Shown in pieces: positions 54,820 to 63,791 of a stretch of DNA of 64,000 nucleotides. Both the position numbers and the translations under genes were made by a program. Origin of the DNA: Vulcanimicrobiota bacterium (GTDB lineage Bacteria; Vulcanimicrobiota; Vulcanimicrobiia; Vulcanimicrobiales; Vulcanimicrobiaceae); NCBI GenBank assembly GCA_003168375.1, contig PMSI01000002.1, positions 1 through 64,000 of the forward strand, given 5' to 3'. The notes under the pieces are model-generated. The model worked only from the letters and a program-made list of their open reading frames with translations. It ran no database searches and was not told the DNA's origin. Numbering within the stretch: position 1 is the stretch's first letter; each line of letters starts with the position of its first letter.

Positions 54820-56639
54820 GCCTTTATCGTGCTCTGTTCGATCTCGGCGTAGCGCAGCACGTCGGCCGCGACGTCGGGCGGTAGCGGCGGTGTCATGAGA
54901 TGAAGGGGTGCGGACTCCATCGAGCCGGTCGCCGTGACCCGGCTCGTGATTTTCGGGAAATACGTCTGCTCAGGGTCGACGAGGACCAGGAAGGCGGCCG
55001 GGCCCGGCGAGCGCAGCGCAGCGAGGATCGCATCATCGCGATCCCATTGCTCGCTCAAGACGGCGAGCGGGATTCCGTACGCGCGGAACAGCAGTTCCCA
55101 ATTCGGGAAGCCGAGACCGCTCTTCACGTCGCACCCGAGATACTCGCCGTCGAAATAGTTCCGCTGTGTCATGCGAATCGAGGCGTAGCCGTCGTTGCTC
55201 ACGAGAAAGATCTTGATCGGCAACGCGTTGACCGCCACCGTCGCAAGCTCTTGCAGATTTTGACTGAAACCGCCATCGCCCTCGCACAGGATCGTGCGGC
55301 GCCCGCCGCCTGCGAACGCGGCACCGATCGCTCCCGCCAGGCCGTAACCCATCGCTGCGAGGCCTTTATCCGTGACGACGGTTTGCCCGAACCGCTGGTC
55401 GAACGCTTGCATCGCCGTGGTAAACGCCCCGCCGCTCGAGGCCGGCACCACGATGTCACGCTCGTTGCAGAGCCGCGACAAGACTTGCATGAACTCGAAG
55501 GGATCGAGATAACCGGGCTCGTGGACGTTGTTTGCGTCGATCACGGGCAACCGCTCGCGGACGGAGCGGCAAAACGCGAGCCAGTCGACGTGCGTCCCCA
55601 AATCGTGATCGAGGAGGGTCTCCAAGAAGGCGTCGGCGTCACCGGCGATCGCGATGTCGACCTTCGGGTGCCCCTTCGTCAACTCGTGCTCGTCGATGTC
55701 GACCTGCACGACCTGTGCGAGCGGTGCGAACGCCCGGTGATTGAAGCCCGTCTGCTGCAGTCCGAGCCGCGTGCCGACAGCGACGATGAGATCGGCTTGC
55801 TGGATCAAGACGTTCGCCGAACGCTGACCCCAGGTGTTCGGCCGGCCGGCATAGTTCGGGTCGCGCGCATCGACCCGGTCCATGCCGTTCCACGTCGTCA
55901 TCACCGGGACGTGAACTGCGCGCAGAGGATTGCGGAGCCGGGAGGCGGCCGATCGGGAAAGGCCGCCGCCGAGCAAGAGCACCGGACGAGCGGCGTCATG
56001 GACCAGACCGGCAATGGACGGAGCCCGATCGCGCGCGGCGGCGACCTGGTTCGCGCTGACTGCGGGCGGATGCGCGGAATCTCGATCGGCGCCCGACGGT
56101 TCGACCCACGCACCTTGCGCGTCGAGACAGATCTCCAGAAACACCGGACCCTTTCGCGCTTGTGCGCCGCGTCCAACCAGTCCGGTGAATGTCGCGCGGT
56201 CTACCGGTACCTCGATGCGCTCAGCGACGACCGTGAGCGGTTTCGCGATCGCCACACCGTCGATCTCTTGGATTCCGCGCTGACGCAAAAGGGGACCCGC
56301 AAGATCCGTCGACTTCACTTGCCCGCCGAGCACGAGAAGTTCCCGGCTCTCCAAGAACGCTCCGGCAAGCGCCGTGACGATGTTCGTCAGGCCCGGACCG
56401 GCAGTGACCAAGGCGAACGCGCGATGACCTTCCGCCGCGCCGACCTCATTGAAGTACTCCACCGCGACACCGGCGGCGACCTCGTGCACCACCGCGATAC
56501 AGGTGAAGCGGGTCCTCGCGGCATCCAGCAGATGCATGATGTTGCCGCCGGCGACAAAAAAGCAATGCGTATACCCGAGCTCGCTCAGCCAGTCCGCGAT
56601 GACTGTGGCGTACTTACGGGGAACGGGCACGCGATCCAA
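54816..56639 (-). CDS. ThDP-dependent enzyme, acetolactate-synthase-like (YerE-like)
   Basis: 607 residues with three ThDP-family domains. The activating Glu is Glu53 ([16 protein letters not shown]). The FAD/middle domain spans about 200-340 and the ThDP motif GDG is at 454-456, closing in LVSNDGY (482-484). In CDP-sugar loci the homologue YerE transfers a two-carbon unit from pyruvate to a 4-keto-3,6-dideoxy sugar to make yersiniose. RfbF and RfbH nearby fit this; the donor is inference. TTG start; GTG at 56630 is an alternative. First gene of the minus-strand sugar operon. Confidence 0.82.
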   Translation of the reverse strand: MDRVPVPRKYATVIADWLSELGYTHCFFVAGGNIMHLLDAARTRFTCIAVVHEVAAGVAVEYFNEVGAAEGHRAFALVTAGPGLTNIVTALAGAFLESRELLVLGGQVKSTDLAGPLLRQRGIQEIDGVAIAKPLTVVAERIEVPVDRATFTGLVGRGAQARKGPVFLEICLDAQGAWVEPSGADRDSAHPPAVSANQVAAARDRAPSIAGLVHDAARPVLLLGGGLSRSAASRLRNPLRAVHVPVMTTWNGMDRVDARDPNYAGRPNTWGQRSANVLIQQADLIVAVGTRLGLQQTGFNHRAFAPLAQVVQVDIDEHELTKGHPKVDIAIAGDADAFLETLLDHDLGTHVDWLAFCRSVRERLPVIDANNVHEPGYLDPFEFMQVLSRLCNERDIVVPASSGGAFTTAMQAFDQRFGQTVVTDKGLAAMGYGLAGAIGAAFAGGGRRTILCEGDGGFSQNLQELATVAVNALPIKIFLVSNDGYASIRMTQRNYFDGEYLGCDVKSGLGFPNWELLFRAYGIPLAVLSEQWDRDDAILAALRSPGPAAFLVLVDPEQTYFPKITSRVTATGSMESAPLHLMTPPLPPDVAADVLRYAEIEQSTIKA

Positions 56640-56696
56640 ATACGGCAGAGGTCCGCTCGCTTCCCGCCGAGACGGGCTAACGCTTCGGAAACCGCG

Positions 56697-57122
56697 TCAG
56701 CGCGACGTGCACGGATACTTCATCGAATACGGTGTTCCGCCGGGGTTGGCGCCGGGCCACGCAAACGTGACCGACGAATACGCGGGACGGCCGCCCGGGC
56801 ACGACTCTCGTCCGCTGATGATCACCCGAATGCGGTAGCTGTGCATCTTCCCGGCGGCGCAGTTCGGCGTACAATCGTTGGATTGCGCGACGCCGTTCGC
56901 CACCGCCTTGGGCCCACCCCAACTCGTCCAGTGCAGCTTTTCGGCCGAGAAATTCCCATCTGCACACGCGAAGAGCACCTGCGCGGGGCGGACTTGAGGC
57001 TTTCCCTGACAATCCGGCAGAGCCATCACGGGCGCTGCCGATACCTGCTGCGCTCCCGCAGCGTTGAAGAGGAACGCGGTCACCACGACGACGTGACCGA
57101 AGTGGCGGACGAGGCTGCTCAT
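56697..57122 (-). CDS. Small secreted protein, actinobacterial-type family
   Basis: 141 residues with signal peptide (SSLVRHFGHVVVVTAFLFNAAGAQQVSA) and four conserved Cys. The block VLFACADGNFSAEKLHWTSWGG, then DCTPNCAAGKMHSYRIRVII resembles a secreted family of unknown function common in Mycobacterium and Streptomyces. ATG is set by GGAGGG 7 nt upstream. Single-gene transcript, divergent from the DUF4232 gene. Confidence 0.75.
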   Translation of the reverse strand: MSSLVRHFGHVVVVTAFLFNAAGAQQVSAAPVMALPDCQGKPQVRPAQVLFACADGNFSAEKLHWTSWGGPKAVANGVAQSNDCTPNCAAGKMHSYRIRVIISGRESCPGGRPAYSSVTFAWPGANPGGTPYSMKYPCTSR

Positions 57123-57205
57123 GGGCGATCCCTCCAACGGGTCGATGCAAGCGGGTCGGAGGACTCTTCGCGTGACGTTCGTCCATTCCGCTGCGTTCCG
57201 CGACC

Positions 57206-57727
57206 ATGGGTCTTCGCACGCTTTTTCTCAGCTCGATGTTCGTGGCCGCGCTGCCGCTCGCGGCGTCCGCCACGCTGAGCCCGACCAACCCGCCGGTGCC
57301 GTTCGGCGGCCAGCACGGGCTCGCCATCCTGCGGCCGTGTCGGAGCTCGCAGCTGAAAGCCGCGGTGACGTCGGACCAGGGCGCGATGCTGCACCGCGAG
57401 CTGCGTATCACGCTGACGAACGTCGGCGCGAGCGCGTGCGCGATCGACGGCTATCCCGCGGTCCGGCTGCTCGACGTGCTCAACCATCCGCGGATCGCCG
57501 CCGAGTCGTTCTCGCTCAAACCGCGGCAGTTCATCATCGCACCCGACGAGCAAGCCGCGTTTCGGCTGCGCATCGCGACCGGCGACGGCACGACGACCTA
57601 CATGACGGTGCCGACGCTGGCGATCATCCCGCCGGGCGACGTGACGCCGCTCTTGCTCAAGATCGAGCTCCCGTCCGCACCGACGATCGAGGTCACCGCC
57701 CTGCTGCCGGCAGCCGAGATGAAGTAG
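57206..57727 (+). CDS. Secreted DUF4232-like protein
   Basis: 173 residues with signal peptide (RTLFLSSMFVAALPLAASA). The domain LKAAVTSDQGAMLHRELRITLTNVGASACAIDGYPAVRLLD is the DUF4232 pattern (paired Cys, GxxxHR, tNvG, C..dGYP). The family is common in actinobacterial secreted proteins and its function is unknown. It overlaps the convergent epimerase gene by 35 nt. Confidence 0.8.
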   Translation: MGLRTLFLSSMFVAALPLAASATLSPTNPPVPFGGQHGLAILRPCRSSQLKAAVTSDQGAMLHRELRITLTNVGASACAIDGYPAVRLLDVLNHPRIAAESFSLKPRQFIIAPDEQAAFRLRIATGDGTTTYMTVPTLAIIPPGDVTPLLLKIELPSAPTIEVTALLPAAEMK

Positions 57728-58694
57728 CGTCCGGCGGCGGTGCTCCGCGGGCACGCCGCCAGCGCGTGCAGAGATCGCGCGCCGCAGCACCCCAACTGGG
57801 AAAATCGAATGCGAAGCCGTCGGCCGCGAGCTTCCCGGGGACGACGAACCGGCTCTTGAGCACGAGCTCCGTCTCGGTGCCCAGCAGGCGTGCTCCGATC
57901 TCCAGCATCCAGCCGGGCGACGGCAGCCCGACCGGGATTCCCCAGGCGCGGCGCAGCTCGCGCATGAACGCCGCGTTCGGCAGCGGGTTCGGTGCGGCGA
58001 GATTGACCGGCCCGCTCAGCGCGTCGTTGCGCACGATCCAGTCGATCGCGCGGACGAAGTCGGCATCGTGGATCCACGAGACGTACTGCCGGCCATCGCC
58101 GGAGCTCCCGCCGAGCCCGAACCGGACCAGCCGCAGCAGGATATCGAACGGACCGCCGGACTCAGGACTCATCACGATCGCCGAGCGCAGCTTCACGGTG
58201 CGGGTCCCGTCAACGGTGGCGTCGTCGACGGCGCGTTCCCACGCCCGGGCGACCTCGATGCTGAAGCGCCACGTCTCCGGCACGCCGGGTTCCGAACCGC
58301 CGATGATCCCGCTCGCTTCGTCGTTCGCGACGTCGTAGCGGTGCGCGTAGATCGTCGCGGTCGACGTCTGCAGCCAGAGCCGCGGCGGGATCGCGGCACG
58401 CGCGACGGCCTCCCCGATCGCACGCGTCGACTCGACTCGCGAGTCGACGATCGCGCGCCGGTTGCTCGGGGTGTAACGGCAGTTGACGCTGCGCCCCGCG
58501 AAGTTCACAACCGCGCCGGCGCCTTCGAGCTCCTGCGCCCACGGACCGAGGGTCCGCGCGTCCCAGGCCACGACGCGCCATGACGCCGGGCGCGGCGTGC
58601 GGCTGAGGACGACGACCTCGTCGCCCGCTTCGCAACGCGCACGCGCGAGCAGCGTCCCGAGATGGCCGCTCCCACCCGCGATGACGACCTTCAC
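57693..58694 (-). CDS. TIGR01777/SDR39U1-family epimerase
   Basis: 333 residues. VVIAGGSGHLGTLLARARCEAGDEVVVLSR, GAVVNFAGRSVNCRY, TSTATIYAHRYD, SAIVMSPESGGPFDILLRLVRFGLGG and YVSWIHDADFVRAIDWIV are family signatures. The C-terminal DUF1731-like end carries AFMRELRRAWGIPVGLPSPGWMLEIGARLLGTETELVLKS. These NAD(P) proteins are widespread; substrate unknown. Coupled by ATGA to the small membrane gene's stop region. Confidence 0.88.
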   Translation of the reverse strand: MKVVIAGGSGHLGTLLARARCEAGDEVVVLSRTPRPASWRVVAWDARTLGPWAQELEGAGAVVNFAGRSVNCRYTPSNRRAIVDSRVESTRAIGEAVARAAIPPRLWLQTSTATIYAHRYDVANDEASGIIGGSEPGVPETWRFSIEVARAWERAVDDATVDGTRTVKLRSAIVMSPESGGPFDILLRLVRFGLGGSSGDGRQYVSWIHDADFVRAIDWIVRNDALSGPVNLAAPNPLPNAAFMRELRRAWGIPVGLPSPGWMLEIGARLLGTETELVLKSRFVVPGKLAADGFAFDFPSWGAAARDLCTRWRRARGAPPPDATSSRLPAAGR

Positions 58695-58981
58695 GCAGGC
58701 GGCGATGTCCTGCGCGCGAGTTCGCTGCGAATGGTCCAGTGGATCGCCAAGCCCGGCGTCAGCAGCACGAACACCAGATAGAATCTGATCTCGATGAACA
58801 GCCGCAGTGCGGCACTGCTCAGGGTCGCCTCATCGGTGTGAAACCAGCTCATCGCGATCCCGGACCAGACCGGCCAAGCCACCAGCATCCCGATCAGCAT
58901 CAGGAGCGCGAAGCCGACCCCGATCGCGAAACTCCGCAGCAACACGTTGCGGATCAAACGGAGCGTCTCCATATCGTTCAC
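58691..58981 (-). CDS. Small membrane protein
   Basis: 96 residues with two hydrophobic helices (about 17-38 and 60-79). The sequence MNDMETLRLIRNVLLRSFAIGVGFALLM precedes an amphipathic turn with WFHTDEATLSSAALRLF. It resembles DUF6868-like small membrane proteins only loosely. Its stop overlaps the epimerase ATG, so the two are co-expressed. Confidence 0.7.
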   Translation of the reverse strand: MNDMETLRLIRNVLLRSFAIGVGFALLMLIGMLVAWPVWSGIAMSWFHTDEATLSSAALRLFIEIRFYLVFVLLTPGLAIHWTIRSELARRTSPPA

Positions 58982-58990
58982 CTCAGTTGT

Positions 58991-59005
58991 GCGGCAAAAC
59001 GCCGC
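58991..59005. terminator. Hairpin downstream of tRNA-Ser
   Basis: GCGGC and GCCGC pair around a 5-nt loop (AAAAC; GTTTT on the minus strand), 4 nt after the tRNA 3' end. It may assist processing or termination, though no U-run follows the stem. Confidence 0.4.
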
Positions 59006-59008
59006 GTG

Positions 59009-59095
59009 AGGAGAGAGTGGGATTCGAACCCACGAGCCCCGTCAAGGGCCAGCGGTTTTCAAGACCGCCGCGTTCAACCGCTCCGCCATCTCTCC
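59009..59095 (-). tRNA. tRNA-Ser (anticodon TGA)
   Basis: On the minus strand GGAGAGA pairs with TCTCTCC as acceptor stem. The anticodon stem GCGGT/ACCGC encloses CTTGAAA, giving anticodon TGA (59059-59061). A long variable arm follows, as in class II tRNAs, and GTGGG/CCCAC frames TTCGAAT. CCA is not encoded. Position 73 reads T where Ser tRNAs usually have G. Confidence 0.95.
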
Positions 59096-59187
59096 GGCCG
59101 GCCGAGACCCGAGTTCAACCGTTCGCGGGTACCGGACCTGCTCGATCGATGCGCGGAGCGGTTCGCGTGCTGCGCCCGCGGCGCCGC

Positions 59188-59625
59188 TCAGCCGGCCGCG
59201 CCCGGCGGCATCTCCTGTTTGAACGTCGGCAGGCAGAAGTACCGCGGGGTCAGCCCTTTGAACGCGGTCGTCTCGAGCTGGTTCATGATCTTGCGCGACT
59301 GCGCGATCGGCGCACCTTCGGTGTGATAGCACGTCAGGTGATTCGCGTTGGCGGGAATCTGCCGCGGCTTGAACCCGAGCGGCATCTTCTTCGCCGGCGC
59401 ACAGAACATGTCGGCCTGGAAGAACTTCCGCGCCGTCGATCCGAACTGATCGCTGACTTGCGCGGCCGCGGCGGCATGCGTCGCAAACGTCGTCTGGTAG
59501 CACATGAAGTGGCTGAGCGACGGCACTTGCGCCGACGCGATCTGTGGTCCGGTCGCGCGTCCCAGCGCGAAGCCGGCGATGAGGGCGAGCGCCGTGACCG
59601 ACGCACCGATGAAGCGGATCGACAT
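59188..59625 (-). CDS. Secreted protein with two Cys-containing repeats
   Basis: 145 residues with signal/anchor (SIRFIGASVTALALIAGFALGRA). Two repeats are visible: HFMCYQT followed by FCAPAKK, and HLTCYHT followed by FCLPTFK, each with one Cys pair about 40 residues apart. Function unknown; the repeat pattern resembles small secreted domains found in exported proteins of soil bacteria. ATG is set by GGAGGT 6 nt upstream. Confidence 0.72.
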   Translation of the reverse strand: MSIRFIGASVTALALIAGFALGRATGPQIASAQVPSLSHFMCYQTTFATHAAAAAQVSDQFGSTARKFFQADMFCAPAKKMPLGFKPRQIPANANHLTCYHTEGAPIAQSRKIMNQLETTAFKGLTPRYFCLPTFKQEMPPGAAG

Positions 59626-59793
59626 CTTCGTACCTCCGTAGGTTGGATGAACCGCTGTGCCGAGCGGGTTGCCGCCCGCCGGGTTCCCAGCATACGCCTT
59701 CGACGTTTTGCGGCGCAAGCGGCGCCGCTCTCAGAGCGTTCTCAGGTCGCGGGGTATGCTTTCGTATACCGGCTCACGCCGGGGGAGGCGCCC

Positions 59794-60120
59794 GTGACGC
59801 GCAGTCAGGTTTGTTCCGCACTCGCCGCGACCGCTGCTTTTTGCGCGTTCGCCCGGCCGGCGTTCGCTGAAGGGCTGATCCGCTTCCGCAACGTCTCGTT
59901 CGACCGTGCCGTCAACGTCGAAGTTCGGGTCGGCACGACGCTCGAAGGCGCGACGCTGTACGGAACGCAGAAGATCGCGAAGGGCGAGCTGTGGGAGGTC
60001 GACACGACCGGCACCCCCGCCTGGTGGCGCCGCGAGGTGGCACCCGGCTCGAACGACGGCCGCTACACGGCGTGGCAGCGCGTCGATCCAGGGAGTTCCG
60101 ACGCCCGCGTCGACATCTGA
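59794..60120 (+). CDS. Small secreted protein of unknown function
   Basis: 108 residues from GTG with GGAGG 5 nt before it. Signal peptide (TRSQVCSALAATAAFCAFARPAFA). The mature part (LIRFRNVSFDRAVNVEVRVGTTLEGATLYGTQKI, AWWRREVAPGSND) has no recognised family and looks like a small beta domain. The solute-binding protein starts 7 nt downstream, suggesting an operon. Confidence 0.68.
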   Translation: MTRSQVCSALAATAAFCAFARPAFAEGLIRFRNVSFDRAVNVEVRVGTTLEGATLYGTQKIAKGELWEVDTTGTPAWWRREVAPGSNDGRYTAWQRVDPGSSDARVDI

Positions 60121-60126
60121 TCCGGC

Positions 60127-61779
60127 TTGAGATTCCCTCCGCTTCGCGGTCTGCGCGCGCCGATCGCGGCGCTGCTCCTCGCCTGCGTTGCATGCACGCA
60201 CGCGGCCGGCGCTCCTTCACGGGACGTCGTGCGAATGGTGATCGGAACCGATCCGCCCGGACTCAACCCGCTCGTGGTCGACAACGCACAGGTCAGCTAT
60301 CTCGCGCCGCTGATCCACGGCTACCTGATGCGCGACGACGGTCGGGGCCGGCTCGTCCCCGATCTCGCCCTGGTCGTGCCGACCGTCGCGAACGGCGGGA
60401 TCGCGCGCGACGGGCGCACGGTGACGTACCACCTGCGCCGCGACGCGCGCTGGCATGACGGCGCGCCCTTCGACGCGCGCGACGTCCTGTTCTCGTTCTC
60501 GGCGGCGATGAACCCGCGCAATGCCGTACCCGACCGTACCGGCTTCGACCACGTGCGCAGCGTGCGCGCACTCGACCGGTACACCGTCCAGGTGCAGTTG
60601 ACGCGGCCGTTCTCGCCGTTCGTCCCTTCGTGCTTCACGATGGCGGCAAACGATCCGTACCCGCTCCTCCCGGCGCACCTGCTGCAGGGCAAACCCGAGC
60701 TCAACCGCGATCCGTACAGCGCCGCACCGGTGGGGCTCGGACCGTACAGGTTCGCGTCGTGGGAGCGCGGTTCGCGGATCGTGCTCTCGGCGAACCGCGA
60801 CTACTTTCGCGGCGCACCCGCGATCCCGCGCATCGAGATCGCGATCGTCCCCGACCCCAACACCGTTGCGACGCTCTGGAAGGGCGGCAGCCTGGACTTC
60901 GTGATCGGGCGGGTTCAGCTCGGACGCGAGTTTCTGGATGCGCTCCGGACGCGCCGCGACGCGCACGTCGTGATGCAGCCGCACAACGAGTTCGACTTCG
61001 TCATGTTCAATCTGGCGCATCCGCCGCTCGACGACGCGCGCGTGCGCCGCGCGCTCGCGCTGGGGATCGATCGCACGCGGATCATGCGCGACCTCAACGG
61101 CGAGCTGTGGGCGAACGGCGAGAGCGACCGTCTTCCCGGCCAGTTCGCCTACGACGCCGCGCTCGTCCAGCCGCGCTACGACCCCGCTGCGGCCGCGCGT
61201 CTGCTCGACGCCGCCGGATGGCTCCGCTCGCCCGACGGGACGCGGCGCAAGAACGGCAAGGCGCTGGCGCTCGACTTCGTCGCGACGACCGAGTCCAAGA
61301 CGACCGGACGATTCGGCCTGTTCGTCCAGCAAGATCTCCGCAAGCTCGGCGTGCCGGTCGAGCTGCGCTCGTACAACTACAACCAGATCTGGGCGACGCG
61401 CGCGGAAAAGGGGATCTTTCAGACGGGACACTTCGATCTGGCGTTTTCCGGCTGGCAGCCGAACGACGTCGCCGATCACTCCTACCTCTTCCGCTGCGAC
61501 ACGCGGCCGCCCAACGGCGACAACATGGGCGGCATCTGCGATCCCGTCATCGACCGCGCGGCGCGCGACGAGCTCGGCGCGACCGATCCGGCGCGCGAGG
61601 CTGCCGGCGACCGCGCCATCGCGCGCCGGCTCGTCGCGCAGACCGATGTGGTCTTTCTCGGCTTCAACCAGGAGGCGGTCGCGTATCGCGACGGCCTCGA
61701 GGGCGTCGTCCCGGCGATGAGCGGCCAGCACCTGTGGAACGCCGGGACGTGGCGGTGGCACCGAGCCCGCGAACAGTAG
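60127..61779 (+). CDS. ABC-type peptide/solute-binding lipoprotein (family 5)
   Basis: 550 residues from TTG. The lipobox LLACVAC follows a signal helix. SBP_bac_5 signatures include VTYHLRRDARWHDGAPFDARDVLFSF, VGLGPYRFASWERGSRIVL, VMFNLAHPPLDDARVRRALALGIDR and LFVQQDLRKLGVPVELRSYNYNQIW. It binds oligopeptides or similar ligands outside the inner membrane. No permease or ATPase gene is adjacent, so the transporter partner is elsewhere. kynA follows 29 nt on. Confidence 0.9.
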   Translation: MRFPPLRGLRAPIAALLLACVACTHAAGAPSRDVVRMVIGTDPPGLNPLVVDNAQVSYLAPLIHGYLMRDDGRGRLVPDLALVVPTVANGGIARDGRTVTYHLRRDARWHDGAPFDARDVLFSFSAAMNPRNAVPDRTGFDHVRSVRALDRYTVQVQLTRPFSPFVPSCFTMAANDPYPLLPAHLLQGKPELNRDPYSAAPVGLGPYRFASWERGSRIVLSANRDYFRGAPAIPRIEIAIVPDPNTVATLWKGGSLDFVIGRVQLGREFLDALRTRRDAHVVMQPHNEFDFVMFNLAHPPLDDARVRRALALGIDRTRIMRDLNGELWANGESDRLPGQFAYDAALVQPRYDPAAAARLLDAAGWLRSPDGTRRKNGKALALDFVATTESKTTGRFGLFVQQDLRKLGVPVELRSYNYNQIWATRAEKGIFQTGHFDLAFSGWQPNDVADHSYLFRCDTRPPNGDNMGGICDPVIDRAARDELGATDPAREAAGDRAIARRLVAQTDVVFLGFNQEAVAYRDGLEGVVPAMSGQHLWNAGTWRWHRAREQ

Positions 61780-61808
61780 CCGCGCGCCGCGGTGCGGAAG
61801 GGACCAGC

Positions 61809-62591
61809 GTGGCTACCGCACCCCTGACCTACGGTTCGTACCTCCGGGTCCCCGAGCTGCTCTCGCTGCAGCGGCCGCTGAGCGACCCGCCGCACCACGA
61901 CGAGCTGCTCTTCATCCTGATCCATCAGGTGTACGAGCTGTGGTTCAAGCAGACGCTGCACGAGCTCGACGCGGCGGTCCGCTTTCTCGAGCGCGACGAT
62001 CTGCTCAAAGCCGGCAAGGCGTTCCGGCGCATCCACGCGATCCAGCACATCCTCGCAGCGCAGGTCGATGTGCTCGAGACGATGACGCCGCAGGACTTCA
62101 ACGAATTCCGCACCGGGCTGAACCCCGCTAGCGGCTTTCAATCCGCGCAGTTCCGCGAGATCGAGTTCCGCTGCGGCCTGCGGATGCCCGAGGAGGCGCT
62201 GCGGCACCTCGACGTGACGCCGCAGGAGCGCGCGAACCTCGAGCGCCGGCTGCGCGAGCCGACACTCTACGACGCGCTCAAGGGTCATCTCGCGCGGCAA
62301 GGCTTCGACGTGTCCTCGCACGACGCGCTGGTGCAAACGTTCCGCACGATCTACGAGAACGACGAGGCGCATTACGCGCTCTACCTGCTGCTCGAGGATC
62401 TGATCGAGTTCGACGAACGCGTCCGGCTGTGGCGCGGTCGCCACGTGCTGATGGTCGAGCGCATGATCGGGATGAAGCCCGGCACCGGCGGATCGCTCGG
62501 CGTATCCTACCTGCAGAAGACGCTGCAGCGGCAGTTCTTCCCCGAGCTATGGGAGGTCCGCACCGTGCTCGGCGAAAGCACGACCCCGTGA
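61809..62591 (+). CDS. kynA: Tryptophan 2,3-dioxygenase
   Basis: 260 residues. Heme dioxygenase opening the indole ring of tryptophan to N-formylkynurenine. YGSYLRVPELLSLQRPLSDPPHHDELLFILIHQVYELWFKQ, AIQHILAAQVDVLETMTPQDFNEFRTGLNPASGFQSAQFREIEF and KPGTGGSLGVSYLQKTL are conserved TDO blocks; the heme His lies in the C-terminal third. GTG start after GGAAGGGA. Coupled to kynU by GTGA. Confidence 0.95.
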   Translation: MATAPLTYGSYLRVPELLSLQRPLSDPPHHDELLFILIHQVYELWFKQTLHELDAAVRFLERDDLLKAGKAFRRIHAIQHILAAQVDVLETMTPQDFNEFRTGLNPASGFQSAQFREIEFRCGLRMPEEALRHLDVTPQERANLERRLREPTLYDALKGHLARQGFDVSSHDALVQTFRTIYENDEAHYALYLLLEDLIEFDERVRLWRGRHVLMVERMIGMKPGTGGSLGVSYLQKTLQRQFFPELWEVRTVLGESTTP

Positions 62592-63754
62592 TCGCCGCGG
62601 CGACGCCTCTCAACATTCCGGACGGGGTCCGCAAGCGGTTTGCGGGGCTCGACGCGAGCACGTGGCTCGTCTCGCATTCCATGGGCGCGCCGCCGCTCGC
62701 CGCGCGCGACGCGCTCGTGCGCTATCACGCCCAGTGGGCCGACGGCGGTCCGGAGGGCGCGTGGCCCGGCTGGCTGGACGAGATGCGCGCGATCGGCGAC
62801 GGGATCGGTGCGATCGTCGGCGCGCCCGCCGGCTCGGTCGCGCTCGCGCCGAACGTCAGCCTGCTGCAGTCGGCGCTCGCCTCATCGCTCGACTTCCGAG
62901 GCGCCGAGCGGAACGAGGTCGTGTACGAAGCGCTGCAGTTTCCCTCGCTGGCGTACGTCTGGACCGCGTGGGAGCGCGCCGGCGCGAAGACGGTGCGCGT
63001 CGCGACCGACGACGGCAAGACGATCCCGACCGATCGCATCTGCTCGGCGATCACCGAGCGCACCGCCGTCGTCGTGCTCTCGCACGCCTACTACCAGAGC
63101 GGCGTGCTGATCGACGTCCCGGCGATCGTCGCGCGGGCTCGCGAGGCCGGCGCGCTGGTCGTGCTCGACGCGTACCAGACGACCGGGACGTATCCGTACG
63201 ACGTCGTCGCGCTCGATATCGACATCGCGGTCGGCGGCTCGCACAAATGGCTGTGCGGCGGCCCCGGCTGCGGCTGGATCTACGTGCGGCCGGAGCTCCG
63301 TGAAAGGTTTCGGCCGATGGTGACCGGCTGGTTCGCGCACCGCGAGCCGTTCGCGTTCGAACCGCCGCCGATCGACTACGCGCAGGACCAGCTCCGCTGG
63401 GCGAGCGGGACGCCGACGATCCCGGGATATCTGGTCGCCCGGGCCGGGCACGAGATCATCCGCGAGATCGGCGTACCCGCGATCCGCGCGCACAACGTGC
63501 GGCTCACGACGCGTCTCACCGACGCGGCGCTCGAACGCGGCTGGCACGTCAGCACGCCGCACGACGCGAGCCGGCGCACCGGCTGGGTCGGCATCGACGT
63601 GCCGGACGGCGAGCGCGTGCTGCACGAACTCATCGCGCGCCGCATCTACCTCGACTACCGCCCCGGCTGCGGACTGCGCGTGGGGGCGCACTTCTACACG
63701 ACCGACGAGGAGATCGAGCGCTTCCTCTCCGTGATGGACGAGCTCCTGCGCTAA
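62588..63754 (+). CDS. kynU: Kynureninase-like PLP enzyme
   Basis: 388 residues of fold-type I (class V). STWLVSHSMGAPP, LALAPNVSLLQSALAS, VVVLSHAYYQSGVLIDV, VVLDAYQTTGTYPYDV and the PLP lysine in VGGSHKWLCGGPGCGWIYVRP are visible. Placement with kynA supports kynureninase, cleaving kynurenine to anthranilate and alanine. A related cysteine-desulfurase-like role cannot be excluded by sequence alone. Kynurenine formamidase is not in the window. Confidence 0.85.
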   Translation: MIAAATPLNIPDGVRKRFAGLDASTWLVSHSMGAPPLAARDALVRYHAQWADGGPEGAWPGWLDEMRAIGDGIGAIVGAPAGSVALAPNVSLLQSALASSLDFRGAERNEVVYEALQFPSLAYVWTAWERAGAKTVRVATDDGKTIPTDRICSAITERTAVVVLSHAYYQSGVLIDVPAIVARAREAGALVVLDAYQTTGTYPYDVVALDIDIAVGGSHKWLCGGPGCGWIYVRPELRERFRPMVTGWFAHREPFAFEPPPIDYAQDQLRWASGTPTIPGYLVARAGHEIIREIGVPAIRAHNVRLTTRLTDAALERGWHVSTPHDASRRTGWVGIDVPDGERVLHELIARRIYLDYRPGCGLRVGAHFYTTDEEIERFLSVMDELLR

Positions 63755-63791
63755 AGCGGCGGCGGTTCTTGGAAGCGTTCGCGCAGGATAA

